DNA of 64,000 nt. Source: Pontiella desulfatans (lineage in GTDB: Bacteria; Verrucomicrobiota; Kiritimatiellia; Kiritimatiellales; Pontiellaceae). The stretch lies in contig NZ_CAAHFG010000001.1 of NCBI RefSeq assembly GCF_900890425.1, positions 1,364,001-1,428,000 of the forward strand, in the 5' to 3' direction. Under the pieces are notes generated by a model. It worked only from the letters and a program-made list of their open reading frames with translations. It had not been told where the DNA came from and ran no database searches. Made by a program: the position numbers and the translations under genes. Shown here one piece after another: positions 52,736 through 62,562 of this stretch. Numbering within the stretch: position 1 is the first letter of the stretch; each line of letters opens with the position of its first letter.

Positions 52736-55700
52736 ATGAATATGGCCAAACAACGTATTGCACTGGCGCTGATCACCACGGTTGGTTCCTGTTTGTGTGC
52801 CGCCGGTTCGTTGGAGAACAACTTCCTGGCGCCGCCGGATACCGCCAAGCCGCATACCTGGTGGCATTGGATGAACGGCTATGTTTCCGCCGAAGGGATT
52901 ACGAAGGATCTTGAAGCGATGAAGCGGGTTGGGATCGGCGGCTTCCAGGCGTTCCAGATCGAACGGGGAATGGATCAGGGGCCGATCAAATATCTAAGCA
53001 AGGAGTGGCGCGAGCTGATGACGCACACCCTCCAAGAGGCGGATCGTTTGGGATTGGAAATGTGTTATCATCAAACGGCGGGTTGGTCGAGCAGCGGCGG
53101 CCCATGGATCACACCGGAATATGCCATGCAGGATGTGGTCTGGACAGAGTTGCAGGTGGCGGGGCCGACGTCCGTAGAGATTAATTTGGAAACGCCAAAG
53201 AATCTGCGCGATAACTATTTCCAGGACATCGCCGTGCTGGCTTTCCCAACGCCGGACTCGGAGCGTAATGGAAAAGATGGATTCCGGGTGGATAACTGGA
53301 AGAGCAAGGCCGGGTATGAGCGCGATAATAAAATCACCCCGGATACCCGCAAAGTGGAATCCGGTGACCTCATCGATGCCGCATCCATCATTGACCTCTC
53401 GGATAAAATGAATGACGACGGTCGGTTGAAGTGGAAGGCACCGAATGGCGATTGGACGATTATCCGCTTCGGGCATGCGGTCTGCGGGCTCAGAAACCGT
53501 CCGGCGCCAAAGGAAGGCCGCGGGAACGAGTGCGATAAAATGAGCAAGGCCGCCGCCGCATGGCACTGGAAACATACCGTGCAGAAGGTGATTGATGATG
53601 CGGGGCCGCTGGTGGGTAAATCTTTTAACAATGTCCTGATCGATAGCTATGAAACGGGCCAGCAAAACTGGACGAAGGGCTTTGAAAACGATTTCCGGCG
53701 TCGCATGGGCTACGACATGATCAAACTTCTTCCTGCTGTTACCGGACGCGTAGTGAACGATCTTGATTTTACCGAACGGTTTCTCTGGGATTTTCGCCGC
53801 GTTATCGCGGACATGTGGACCGAGAACTATTTCGGGCACTTTGCCGAAATGTGCCATAAGAACGGGCTTGTGCTTTCGTGCGAACCCTATGGGAAACCGG
53901 GCAACATGGACGACTTTGCTGTGGCGGATGTCGTGGATATTCCCATGGGCGAATGGTGGGCCAGATCTGCTGGGGGGCCATTCATCAGTTCGTCCAAAAT
54001 GGCGGCATCGGCTGCCCATACCAACGGCCGCCGTTTTGTCGGAGCGGAAGCCTTCACCGCAGGCCGTATGGAGGCTGCCTTTGTCAACCACCCTTACGCA
54101 CTCAAAGCCCAGGGGGACTATTTTTTCTGTCAGGGCATCAATCGCTATATTTTCCACACCTTTGTTCATCAACCGTGGGGCGATGATGCCCTGCCCGGCA
54201 TGACGATGGCCGTATGGGGTTTCCAGAACAACCGCAACAACACGTGGTATGAGCAGGGCAGGGCGTGGAATGAATATCTGGCGCGCAGCCAATATTTGCT
54301 GCAGGAAGGAAAATTCCAGGCCGACCTCTGCTACTATCCCGGCGAAAGCGCGCCCCAGACCACGAGTGTTCGCGAAGAGATGAAGCCGCCTGCACCCGCC
54401 GGGTATGACTACGATACGATTTCCCGAAACAACCTAATGCAACTGACCGTGAAAGATGGGCGCCTGGTACTGCCGGGACGCATGGAATACCGCCTGTTGA
54501 TCATGCCGGACGGCCCCGTGCGCCCGGAGGTATTGAAAAAGGTTGAGCAGTTGCTGGGCGACGGAGCGCATGTTGTCTGGGAAAAACCGGAAGGGGCTCC
54601 GGGCTTGCAGGATTTTCCCAATGCAGATCGCTTCGTGAAGAAAGCCGCCGATCAACTGTGGCGCGACTGTGACGGTGCGAACCTAAAAGAAATCGCTTAT
54701 AAAAAAGGTAAAATCTACTGGCCCGGCCCATTGGACTTGATTCTCTCATCCATGGGCATCTTGCCGGATGTTGAATTCCGCTCCGTTCAGGCCATTGCCC
54801 CCACGCTCATCAAGAGCAGTGGATATGAGTGGTTTCATCGCAAGATCGGTGATGCCGATGTATATCTGGTTTCCAATCAGCAGGAAACGCCCCGCCAGGT
54901 GGAGGTTTTGTTGCGGGACAAGGGGCGCATCCCTCAGTTGTGGAATGCGCAGACCGGAAAAATCCGGCAGGCACCGGTTTACCAATCCACCGAAGATGGC
55001 CGCACGTTGGTGAAACTGTTCTTGGAGCCGGCCGGTGCCGTCTTTGTGGTGTTCAATGAAAAGGCTGAAGCGCCGAGTGTGGTCGATCTGCTGCATAACG
55101 GAAAAACACCGTTCCATGGCAAGGCATCCGAATCGGCCTCGTTGGTGATTCATAAGGCGACCTACGGAGCCATCAATGGCAATGCCGATGAGCAAAAGGA
55201 TGTAACAGAAAAAGTCCGGTCGCACATTGTGAATAATTCGGTGGAAGAAGAGGTGAAATGGAGTCTGGTCGGCGATGATCCGGCGAGGGGCAAGGTCAAG
55301 GAACTGCGAGTGGATTATTCCATTGGGAATGGGCGGTTCACCGCCATGGCAAAGGAAAAGGAAACCTTGAGAATCAACTGCGATGTCGAAGTGCTTCCGG
55401 CTCCGCCAGAGCCCGCAACCTTGACCATCTCAAAAGCCGAAACCGTTCTTTCCGCATGGGAAGCGGGGAGCTATGAACTGGTCTATTCCGATGGAAAACG
55501 AAAAACCGTGACGGTGAGCGCCGTGCCGGAACCCGTTGACCTTTCCAGCGATTGGAACCTGAACTGTCCAGAAGGCTGGGGGCCGGCCAAGGTGAAGCTC
55601 GATAAATTGATTTCATGGACGGAGCACAGCGACCCGGAGCTGAACTATTTTTCCGGCACGGGGGTTTATGGCAAGCGGTTCGATGTGCCGGGCGACCGAC

Positions 55701-56122
55701 TCGCCGAAGAGTATGCCGTCTGTCTTGATCTGGGCGATGTGCAGGTTTTTGCCGAAGTGATCCTGAATGGAAAAAATCTCGGAGTCCTGTGGAAGCCGCC
55801 CTACAAACTGGATGTTTCCGGATTGTTGAACGCCAAGGACAACCGACTTGAAGTGCGGGTGACGAATCTGTGGGTGAATCGCATGATCGGCGATGAGCAG
55901 CATCCGGCTTTGGAAAACTATCTACCGGGCAAGAAACCGGGCGAGGTTTTGGTGGAAGCCATTCCCGGCTGGTTGAAAAACGGAACGCCGCGCCCGTCGA
56001 CCGAACGGAAAACATTCACCACCTGCAGGTTTTACACGAAAGATTCACCGCTGATTGCTTCCGGCCTGATCGGTCCCGTACAGCTTCATTTCGGTGTTAG
56101 GAAGGTTGTGCCCTGGAAGTGA
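52736..56122 (+). CDS. GH106 alpha-L-rhamnosidase
   Basis: 1128 residues, normal for GH106. Start ATG 52736 with AAAAGGA upstream. Signal peptide ends LCAAG. The opening NNFLAPPDTAKPHTWWHWMN followed by GYVSAEGITKDLEAMKRVGIGG is the GH106 hallmark. LGLEMCYHQTAGWSSSGGPW, NVLIDSYETGQQNW, VLSCEPYGKPGN and HQPWGDDALPGM belong to the catalytic barrel. The C-terminal part includes a galactose-binding-like jelly roll (YGKRFDVPGDRLAEEYAVCL, AEVILNGKNLGVLWKPPY). GH106 enzymes remove alpha-L-rhamnose from pectin side chains and from ulvan-type oligosaccharides. Exported; second gene of the site G operon. Confidence 0.92.
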   Translation: MNMAKQRIALALITTVGSCLCAAGSLENNFLAPPDTAKPHTWWHWMNGYVSAEGITKDLEAMKRVGIGGFQAFQIERGMDQGPIKYLSKEWRELMTHTLQEADRLGLEMCYHQTAGWSSSGGPWITPEYAMQDVVWTELQVAGPTSVEINLETPKNLRDNYFQDIAVLAFPTPDSERNGKDGFRVDNWKSKAGYERDNKITPDTRKVESGDLIDAASIIDLSDKMNDDGRLKWKAPNGDWTIIRFGHAVCGLRNRPAPKEGRGNECDKMSKAAAAWHWKHTVQKVIDDAGPLVGKSFNNVLIDSYETGQQNWTKGFENDFRRRMGYDMIKLLPAVTGRVVNDLDFTERFLWDFRRVIADMWTENYFGHFAEMCHKNGLVLSCEPYGKPGNMDDFAVADVVDIPMGEWWARSAGGPFISSSKMAASAAHTNGRRFVGAEAFTAGRMEAAFVNHPYALKAQGDYFFCQGINRYIFHTFVHQPWGDDALPGMTMAVWGFQNNRNNTWYEQGRAWNEYLARSQYLLQEGKFQADLCYYPGESAPQTTSVREEMKPPAPAGYDYDTISRNNLMQLTVKDGRLVLPGRMEYRLLIMPDGPVRPEVLKKVEQLLGDGAHVVWEKPEGAPGLQDFPNADRFVKKAADQLWRDCDGANLKEIAYKKGKIYWPGPLDLILSSMGILPDVEFRSVQAIAPTLIKSSGYEWFHRKIGDADVYLVSNQQETPRQVEVLLRDKGRIPQLWNAQTGKIRQAPVYQSTEDGRTLVKLFLEPAGAVFVVFNEKAEAPSVVDLLHNGKTPFHGKASESASLVIHKATYGAINGNADEQKDVTEKVRSHIVNNSVEEEVKWSLVGDDPARGKVKELRVDYSIGNGRFTAMAKEKETLRINCDVEVLPAPPEPATLTISKAETVLSAWEAGSYELVYSDGKRKTVTVSAVPEPVDLSSDWNLNCPEGWGPAKVKLDKLISWTEHSDPELNYFSGTGVYGKRFDVPGDRLAEEYAVCLDLGDVQVFAEVILNGKNLGVLWKPPYKLDVSGLLNAKDNRLEVRVTNLWVNRMIGDEQHPALENYLPGKKPGEVLVEAIPGWLKNGTPRPSTERKTFTTCRFYTKDSPLIASGLIGPVQLHFGVRKVVPWK

Positions 56123-56180
56123 TGGACGCGTTGTCGGTATAGGAACTAGGTTACGGAAGAAAACTCAGCCAGGAGAAAAA

Positions 56181-58535
56181 GTGGTTAGGAAAATATTGTT
56201 TTTATGCGTATCGACTTTGCTGTGCGTCATGGGGGTATTGGCGGTCACGGCTACCTTTGACGACAAAACGCGATGGATCTGGCAAGCTGAGGATGGGCCG
56301 GCCAATACCTGGGTGGCCTTCCGTAAGGAGTTCGATCTGAAAAAGGTGCCGGAAACCGTGTTGGCGAATATCTCGACCGATACCAAATATTGGCTCTGGA
56401 TCAACGGCGAAATGGTGTTGTTCGAAGGCGGTCTGGCGCGCGGGCCGCATCGCGATGGTATCTATTATGACGAGGTTGATATCCAGCGTTTCCTGAAGCT
56501 GGGCAAAAACAGCGTGGCTATTCTGGTCTGGTATTGGGGCAAGACCGCAAAGACGCACGAGGACAGCGGAAAGGGCGGTTTGCTCTTTTCGGCCGATCTG
56601 GGCGAAACCGTTTTGACATCGGACTGCAGCTGGAAGCTGAAAGTCCATCCGGCGTACGATCCCAGAAGCAAAGGACTTGGTCGTTCCGCTAATCGCCCTA
56701 ACGCGATGGATGTAAAATATGATGCGCGCAAGGCCATGGGCGACTGGACTTCCACGGGGTGGAACGCTGTGGATTTTTCGATGGACGAAAGCTGGCAGAC
56801 CGCCACAGAAAAAGGAAGTGCTGACACGATGCCTTGGGGCAAACTGGTCAAACGGCCGATTCCGCAATGGAACGATCGAGGCCTGGCAGACTATGAATCG
56901 CTGCGGATCGGCAAAGAACAGATCACGCTGCCGTATAAAAACGGGGGGGAGACGCCGGTTCGAATTTTTGCAAAACTGCCCTTCAACAAGCAGATGACTC
57001 CGTATTTGAAAGTAAAGTGCGGCGGCGGAAAAACGATCAACATCGGAACGGATAATCCGTTCAACTTGATCAACGCGCAGTATACCACGAAGAACGGTGA
57101 GCAGACCTTTGAAACCTACTCCTGGATGAATGGGCATGAAGCCAAATATGAGGTTCCGCCGGGTGTGGAAGTGCTGGAGCTGAAGTATCGCTGGACCGGG
57201 CTTGGAGAGATTGCCGGCACCTTTGAATGCAGCGACCCGTTTTTTCAGCGCCTCTGGTGGATGGCCGCGAACACGCTCTATATCTGCACGCGCGACTGTT
57301 ATATGGACTGCCCGGACCGCGAACGCGGCCTATGGATCGGCGATGTGGCCGATCAGACCGGTGCCGTGTTTTACACACTGGATGAAGCCGGTCGTTTGTT
57401 GCTCAAAAAGGGCATCGACAACACCATTGCCTATCAGGATAGCGATGTTATCCAGGGACTTGCTCCGGGGTTTGGTGAATACCGCGGTAAGAGCAGCGAG
57501 CTGACCGTCCAGAGTAATCAGTACATTGCCCAAGGCATTTGGCGCTACTATTTCAACACCGGCGACAAAGCGACGCTGGCCAATGCCTATCCGTCTGTTT
57601 TGAAGTATCTGAAACTTTGGGAAATGGAACCCACCGGTCTTCCGCAGATTCGCAATGGATACGCCAGTTGGGTGGATTGGGGAACCAATCCGGATAAGCA
57701 ACCCGTTGAGATCTGCTGGTATTACATCGCTCTCGACGCTGCCAAAAAGATGGCGCTGGAGTTGGGCGAAACCAGCGATGTGGCATGGTACGACGCGCGC
57801 ATCAAAAGCATTGAAGACAACTTTGAGAGAACCTATTGGCGCGATGGATATTACGGCACTGCCGGGGCGGTCAAAGATGAACGGGTCAGTGCGCTGGCAG
57901 TTCTGAACGGACTGGCCGATGAAAGCAAATATCCAGCCCTGCTCAAAAACGTGCTGACCACCGAATACAATGCCAGTCCGCACATGGAGTGGATGATTGA
58001 AGAGGCGATTGTGCTGGCGGGCGATACACCGGCGGCATTGAACCGTATGAAGGAGCGCCATGCGTTTCAGGTGAATGATGTGGCGGTCACGACGCTGTGC
58101 GAAAAGTTTGGGGAACGTAAGGGAACCTACAACCATGCATGGAATGCGCCGAACTATGTGCTCTCGCGCTACATCGCCGGTATTTCAGCCACGGAGGTGG
58201 CGTGGAAGAAATATCAGGTCATGCCGAATCTGGCGCACATGACCGCCGTGAAGCAGGTGGTTCCAAGCGTTCAGGGCGAGATCGACGTCGACATTAAACG
58301 CACGGACAAACTTTACGGCATGAAGCTCAATTCCCCTGAAGGCACGACCGCGGTCGTCGGGATTCCGAAAGCCTCGATCCACCCGAAGGTCATTGAGGTG
58401 AACGGTTCCACGGTCTGGAAAAACGGCGCGATTGTCGGCAACATTCCAGGCATCACTTGGAACGGCGAGGACAAGAACTACCTCAAATTCAACGTCGCGC
58501 CCGGCAAGTGGACGTTTTCCGCGAAAACGAAATAA
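56181..58535 (+). CDS. GH78 alpha-L-rhamnosidase (copy 1)
   Basis: 784 residues from GTG 56181, with AGGAG five bases upstream; an ATG at 56094 lies inside the GH106 gene. Signal peptide KILFLCVSTLLCVMGVLA. An N-terminal jelly roll (WIWQAEDGPANTWVAFRKEF, WLWINGEMVLFEGGLARGP) precedes an (alpha/alpha)6 barrel with DCPDRERGLWIGD (about residues 376-388), which contains the acidic residues expected at the GH78 active site. A C-terminal beta domain follows (TAVVGIPKASIHPKVIEVNG). It removes terminal alpha-L-rhamnose. Paralog of the next gene; both are in the site G operon. Confidence 0.9.
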   Translation: MVRKILFLCVSTLLCVMGVLAVTATFDDKTRWIWQAEDGPANTWVAFRKEFDLKKVPETVLANISTDTKYWLWINGEMVLFEGGLARGPHRDGIYYDEVDIQRFLKLGKNSVAILVWYWGKTAKTHEDSGKGGLLFSADLGETVLTSDCSWKLKVHPAYDPRSKGLGRSANRPNAMDVKYDARKAMGDWTSTGWNAVDFSMDESWQTATEKGSADTMPWGKLVKRPIPQWNDRGLADYESLRIGKEQITLPYKNGGETPVRIFAKLPFNKQMTPYLKVKCGGGKTINIGTDNPFNLINAQYTTKNGEQTFETYSWMNGHEAKYEVPPGVEVLELKYRWTGLGEIAGTFECSDPFFQRLWWMAANTLYICTRDCYMDCPDRERGLWIGDVADQTGAVFYTLDEAGRLLLKKGIDNTIAYQDSDVIQGLAPGFGEYRGKSSELTVQSNQYIAQGIWRYYFNTGDKATLANAYPSVLKYLKLWEMEPTGLPQIRNGYASWVDWGTNPDKQPVEICWYYIALDAAKKMALELGETSDVAWYDARIKSIEDNFERTYWRDGYYGTAGAVKDERVSALAVLNGLADESKYPALLKNVLTTEYNASPHMEWMIEEAIVLAGDTPAALNRMKERHAFQVNDVAVTTLCEKFGERKGTYNHAWNAPNYVLSRYIAGISATEVAWKKYQVMPNLAHMTAVKQVVPSVQGEIDVDIKRTDKLYGMKLNSPEGTTAVVGIPKASIHPKVIEVNGSTVWKNGAIVGNIPGITWNGEDKNYLKFNVAPGKWTFSAKTK

Positions 58536-58562
58536 ACCGATCGGTTTTATGCAGGATCAAAG

Positions 58563-60929
58563 ATGAAGAAGCTGTTGATATTTTGCGTGGTGATGGTTTG
58601 TACGGTCATGGGCGTTTCGGCCAATGAAATGCCCGTCGACTGGAAAGCGCAGTGGATTTGGCAGGCGGATGATGGGCCGGCTAATTCGTGGGTGGCTTTT
58701 CGTAAAGACCTGAGAATCGTCAAGGTGCCGGAAAGGGTGATCGCGAATATTTCGGCGGACAGTAAATACTGGATGTGGATCAACGGCGAGCTGGCGGTTT
58801 TTGAAGGGAGCGTGGCGCGCGGTCCGCGTCCTGCCAAACCCTGGAAACGGAAAAAAGAGATGTGGCTGGATCCACCGGAAACCAAGCCTTCCAACTCTTG
58901 GTATGAAGAAGTGGATATCACCGCATACCTCAAGCCCGGCGAAAATACCATTGCGGTGTTGGTGTGGTATTGGGGTCGTGAAACGCACAAGGGCACGCAT
59001 GTCGACAGCGGCAAAGGCGGTTTTGTTTTTCAGGCTGATTTTAACGGAAAGAAACTGATTTCGGATAAAAGCTGGAAGGTCAAAGCGGATTCCGCCTATG
59101 CGCTGGACAGCGGCGAAACCGGGGAAGCTATTGTGCAGTACAACGTCAAATATGATGCGCGCAAGGAGATGGGCGACTGGACTGCGCCAAGCTTTCCGGA
59201 TGGTGATTGGAAGGCCGCAACGGAGAAAGGGATTCCGCCGGTGGCACCTTGGTATAATCTGGAAAAAAACTATGTTCCGGCGTTGGTGAACCATGGCCTT
59301 AAAGATTACGAAAACTATCCGGAGTCCAAATTCCCCTTTGTCAGCAAGGGGGAAACAATTACCTGTGAACTGCCGTTCAACAAACAGATTACCCCGTATT
59401 TGGAAGTGGAATGCGATGCGGGACTTGAAATTAAGATCACCACCGACAATCGGTTAAACAAGATTAGCGCATTCCATACCACGAAGAAAGGGAAGCAGTC
59501 CTTCGAGAGCTTCGCCTGGATGAACGGCCATAAAATTACCTATGAAATTCCGGCCGGTGTGAAGGTGCTCGGTCTGAAGTATCGCTGGATGAGTGTGGGT
59601 GATATTAATGCCGGTTCATTCACCTGCAGCGATCCGTTCTATGAACGCCTCTGGTGGATGGGACGCAATACCCTGTTTGTCTGCGCCCGCGATAATTTTA
59701 TGGATTGTCCCGACCGCGAGCGCGCCTGCTGGATCGGCGATGTGGCGGACCAGGCCAGCTATCTCTTTTACTGCATGGACGACGCCGGCCGGAAGCTGTT
59801 GAAAAAGGCGATTCGAATCACGATGGCCTACAGCGATGCCGGTGTTTATGGCGCGCTCGGTCCGCTGCGCCTGCGCGAACTGCCGACTCAAAGCCTGCAA
59901 TTTGTCGATCAGGGCGTTTGGCAATATTACCTGAACACGGGCGATGAAGAGACACTACGCTATGCGTATCCCTTTGTGCGCGATTACCTGAATCTCTGGA
60001 CCATGGGGGCCGATGGTTTGCCGAATCGGGATAAACGATCCATGGATTCGTGGAACTGGAGCGACTGGGGCGAAAAAGAAACCGTCGATGATAAGGTGAT
60101 TTTGGACGCGCTCTACTATTTTGCGCTCACCAGTGCGAAGAAGATTGCACTGGAGCTGGGCGAAAATCAGGATATCGCTTGGTTTGACGAGCGTATCCAG
60201 ACCTTGGGAATGGCCTTTGATGCAACATACTGGAAGGGGAAATATTACAGTAGCAATCCCAAGAAATTCCAGGACGACCGCGCCAATGCGCTGGCCATTC
60301 TTTCCGGGCTGGCCCGTCCGCATAAATATGCGGCCATCGTCGAAAACGTGCTGATTCCGAATCAGTTTTGCAGCCCGCATTTTGAATGGATGGTGGAAGA
60401 GGCCATGTGCTATGCCGGTTATTATGCCGATGCCCTCAAGCGCATGAAAGACCGGTATCAGCTACAGGTCGATCGCACATGGCTGAGTACGCTCTATGAA
60501 ATGTTTCCGCAGGGAGGATCCTATAACCATGCGTGGAATGCTCCGAATGCCATTTTGGCCAAGCATGTCGCTGGAATTTTACCAACCCAACCCGCTTGGA
60601 GTGAATATCAGATTATGCCGAACCTGGAGCATATCACTTCCGTTAAACAGGTGGTTCCAAGCGTGAAGGGCGATATTGTCGTCGAGATCAACGCTGCGGA
60701 CAAATGTTACGGCGTGAAACTGGTTTCTCCGAAAGGTGCCACCGCGATAGTCGGGATTCCGAAGGCATCGATTACCCCGACATTCATCGGGGTCAATGGT
60801 TCCATGGTTTGGAAAAACGGCACCTTTGTCGGCGGCGTTGAGGGCGTTGCGTGGAAGGGTGAAGACGAGAAATATCTAAAACTGGAAGTCGCTCCGGGCT
60901 TCTGGAAAATTTACGCGGAGGCGAAGTAA
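58563..60929 (+). CDS. GH78 alpha-L-rhamnosidase (copy 2)
   Basis: 788 residues, 27 bases after copy 1. Signal peptide MKKLLIFCVVMVCTVMGVSA. The same architecture in the same order: WIWQADDGPANSWVAFRKDL, WMWINGELAVFEGSVARGP, then the barrel with DCPDRERACWIGD at about 381-393, and the C-terminal TAIVGIPKASITPTFIGVNG. It has an insert around residues 90-110 (KPWKRKKEMWLDPPETKP) absent from copy 1 and differs around the barrel loops, so the two copies probably differ in substrate, for example plain against sulfated or branched rhamnose. Its stop codon overlaps the sulfatase start. Confidence 0.9.
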   Translation: MKKLLIFCVVMVCTVMGVSANEMPVDWKAQWIWQADDGPANSWVAFRKDLRIVKVPERVIANISADSKYWMWINGELAVFEGSVARGPRPAKPWKRKKEMWLDPPETKPSNSWYEEVDITAYLKPGENTIAVLVWYWGRETHKGTHVDSGKGGFVFQADFNGKKLISDKSWKVKADSAYALDSGETGEAIVQYNVKYDARKEMGDWTAPSFPDGDWKAATEKGIPPVAPWYNLEKNYVPALVNHGLKDYENYPESKFPFVSKGETITCELPFNKQITPYLEVECDAGLEIKITTDNRLNKISAFHTTKKGKQSFESFAWMNGHKITYEIPAGVKVLGLKYRWMSVGDINAGSFTCSDPFYERLWWMGRNTLFVCARDNFMDCPDRERACWIGDVADQASYLFYCMDDAGRKLLKKAIRITMAYSDAGVYGALGPLRLRELPTQSLQFVDQGVWQYYLNTGDEETLRYAYPFVRDYLNLWTMGADGLPNRDKRSMDSWNWSDWGEKETVDDKVILDALYYFALTSAKKIALELGENQDIAWFDERIQTLGMAFDATYWKGKYYSSNPKKFQDDRANALAILSGLARPHKYAAIVENVLIPNQFCSPHFEWMVEEAMCYAGYYADALKRMKDRYQLQVDRTWLSTLYEMFPQGGSYNHAWNAPNAILAKHVAGILPTQPAWSEYQIMPNLEHITSVKQVVPSVKGDIVVEINAADKCYGVKLVSPKGATAIVGIPKASITPTFIGVNGSMVWKNGTFVGGVEGVAWKGEDEKYLKLEVAPGFWKIYAEAK

Positions 60930-62548
60930 TGCGTATGATAACGAAACATTCCATCTTGCTTGGTTTATGGGTGTCGATTGCCGCAGTGCAGGGAAAAACG
61001 CCCAATGTGGTGTTTATTCTAGCGGATGATTTGGGCATTACGGACATCGCGGCCTATGCGAGCCATTTTACCGGCAAGCCGATTGACGAACTCTATTATG
61101 AAACGCCTCACATGGATCGGCTGGTGGGGAAGGGCGTTGCGTTTTCCCAGTTTTATGCCAACCAGCTTTGTGCGCCAACGCGTGCTGCATTGATGACGGG
61201 GCAGTATGCTGCGCGGCATGGATTCACAACGGCGACTCCGTTGCTTCCTACCTATTATAATCAGGGCATGCCGGCGCCGGAGGGCTTTAACCCCCACGAT
61301 GTTCTTGGACACAAGGATAACATCAACAAGCAGCAGGCCTGGACGAATGGGCGCACGAATACGGCGCTTGATCCTTCTCTTCAAACGTTGCCCAAGGTGC
61401 TTGGTGGCCATCGGTCGGCGTTCATCGGGAAGTGGCATTTGGGAGGCCACGGCGCAAAAGGTTTCCAACCTTTGGACCAGGGGTTCGATGAAGCGCCGGC
61501 CTGGTTCGATGCCGGAGGATCGGCCTATTTTAAATGGGCGAAGCATTGGGATAAAAAGCGATTGCCCTATCCCGAAATGCCGCAGAAGGAATCGCACATG
61601 GGGAGTGCTGGTTCTGCGCCTCATGCGGCTTATCTGACCGACGACCTGACCGACCGGGCGGTGCGCTATATCGAAAGCGCGGTGGCGGATCGGAAAGCGG
61701 GAAAAGACAAACGACCCTTCTTCCTCTATTTCAACCATTTTGCGGTACACACGCCATTGCAGGCGCCGGCGGAGACGGTCGCCTATTTCAAAAACAAACC
61801 GCAGAAGGGGACGCTTGGGCATAACAATGCCACCTATGCGGCCATGGTGAAACACCTCGATGATTCGGTCGGTCGTTTGATCCAGGCCCTGGAAGCGGGC
61901 GGGGTCATGGAGGATACCCTTCTCGTTCTAACCTCGGACAACGGGGGCGTGGAATACACGAATCCTGCGGCAACCGATAATTTTCCTTTCAAGGGCGGCA
62001 AGGCCTGCCTGCATGAGGGCGGGGTGCGGGTTCCGCTGGTCTGCTGGCAACCCGGCCGGTTTGGGGGTGGGGCCTGGTGCGACACCCCGGCCAACTGCAT
62101 TGATATGCTGCCGACACTCGCGGCATTGACGGGAAACAACATTCCGGGGAACGTCGATGGAATAAGCATTGTGCCGCTTTTGGAAAACCCTGCGGCGAAG
62201 ATGTCGCCGCGCACGTTTTACTGGCACTATCCTTTCAACGTGATCGTCAATCATCCGGACAACGGCTTGCCGCTCACGCCGCACTCCGCCATTCGCGTGG
62301 GCGACCATAAGCTGCTTTGGGATTGGCATGGAAAAATGGTGCTTTACGACATTCGGAACGATCCCTACGAAGAAACGGATTTGGCCGAAGGCATGCCGGA
62401 AAAACGGGATCAACTGATGAAACAATTGCAGGCGTGGCTCAAAGACCATGTGGCGCCGCGGTATCTGCCCGTCAGAAATCCGAATTACGATGCAGAAAAG
62501 GATGACCGGAAGTATCCGCTCGTGGATCTGACGGGCGCTCTCAAATGA
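60929..62548 (+). CDS. Type I (S1) sulfatase
   Basis: 539 residues; the ATG shares its A with the preceding TAA, showing translational coupling. Signal peptide MRMITKHSILLGLWVSIAAVQG. NVVFILADDLG carries metal ligands, CAPTR (Cys81) is the formylglycine motif (LCAPTRAALMTGQYAARHG), and IGKWHLGGHG, YFNHFAVHTPLQAPAE, LTSDNGGVEYTNPAATDNFP and GGKACLHEGGVRVPLVCWQPG fill the other conserved blocks. The C-terminus (WHGKMVLYDIRNDPYEETDL) is standard. Being coupled to GH78, it probably desulfates rhamnose-containing oligosaccharides, but positional specificity cannot be read off. Confidence 0.95.
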   Translation: MRMITKHSILLGLWVSIAAVQGKTPNVVFILADDLGITDIAAYASHFTGKPIDELYYETPHMDRLVGKGVAFSQFYANQLCAPTRAALMTGQYAARHGFTTATPLLPTYYNQGMPAPEGFNPHDVLGHKDNINKQQAWTNGRTNTALDPSLQTLPKVLGGHRSAFIGKWHLGGHGAKGFQPLDQGFDEAPAWFDAGGSAYFKWAKHWDKKRLPYPEMPQKESHMGSAGSAPHAAYLTDDLTDRAVRYIESAVADRKAGKDKRPFFLYFNHFAVHTPLQAPAETVAYFKNKPQKGTLGHNNATYAAMVKHLDDSVGRLIQALEAGGVMEDTLLVLTSDNGGVEYTNPAATDNFPFKGGKACLHEGGVRVPLVCWQPGRFGGGAWCDTPANCIDMLPTLAALTGNNIPGNVDGISIVPLLENPAAKMSPRTFYWHYPFNVIVNHPDNGLPLTPHSAIRVGDHKLLWDWHGKMVLYDIRNDPYEETDLAEGMPEKRDQLMKQLQAWLKDHVAPRYLPVRNPNYDAEKDDRKYPLVDLTGALK

Positions 62549-62562
62549 ATGGAGAATAAATA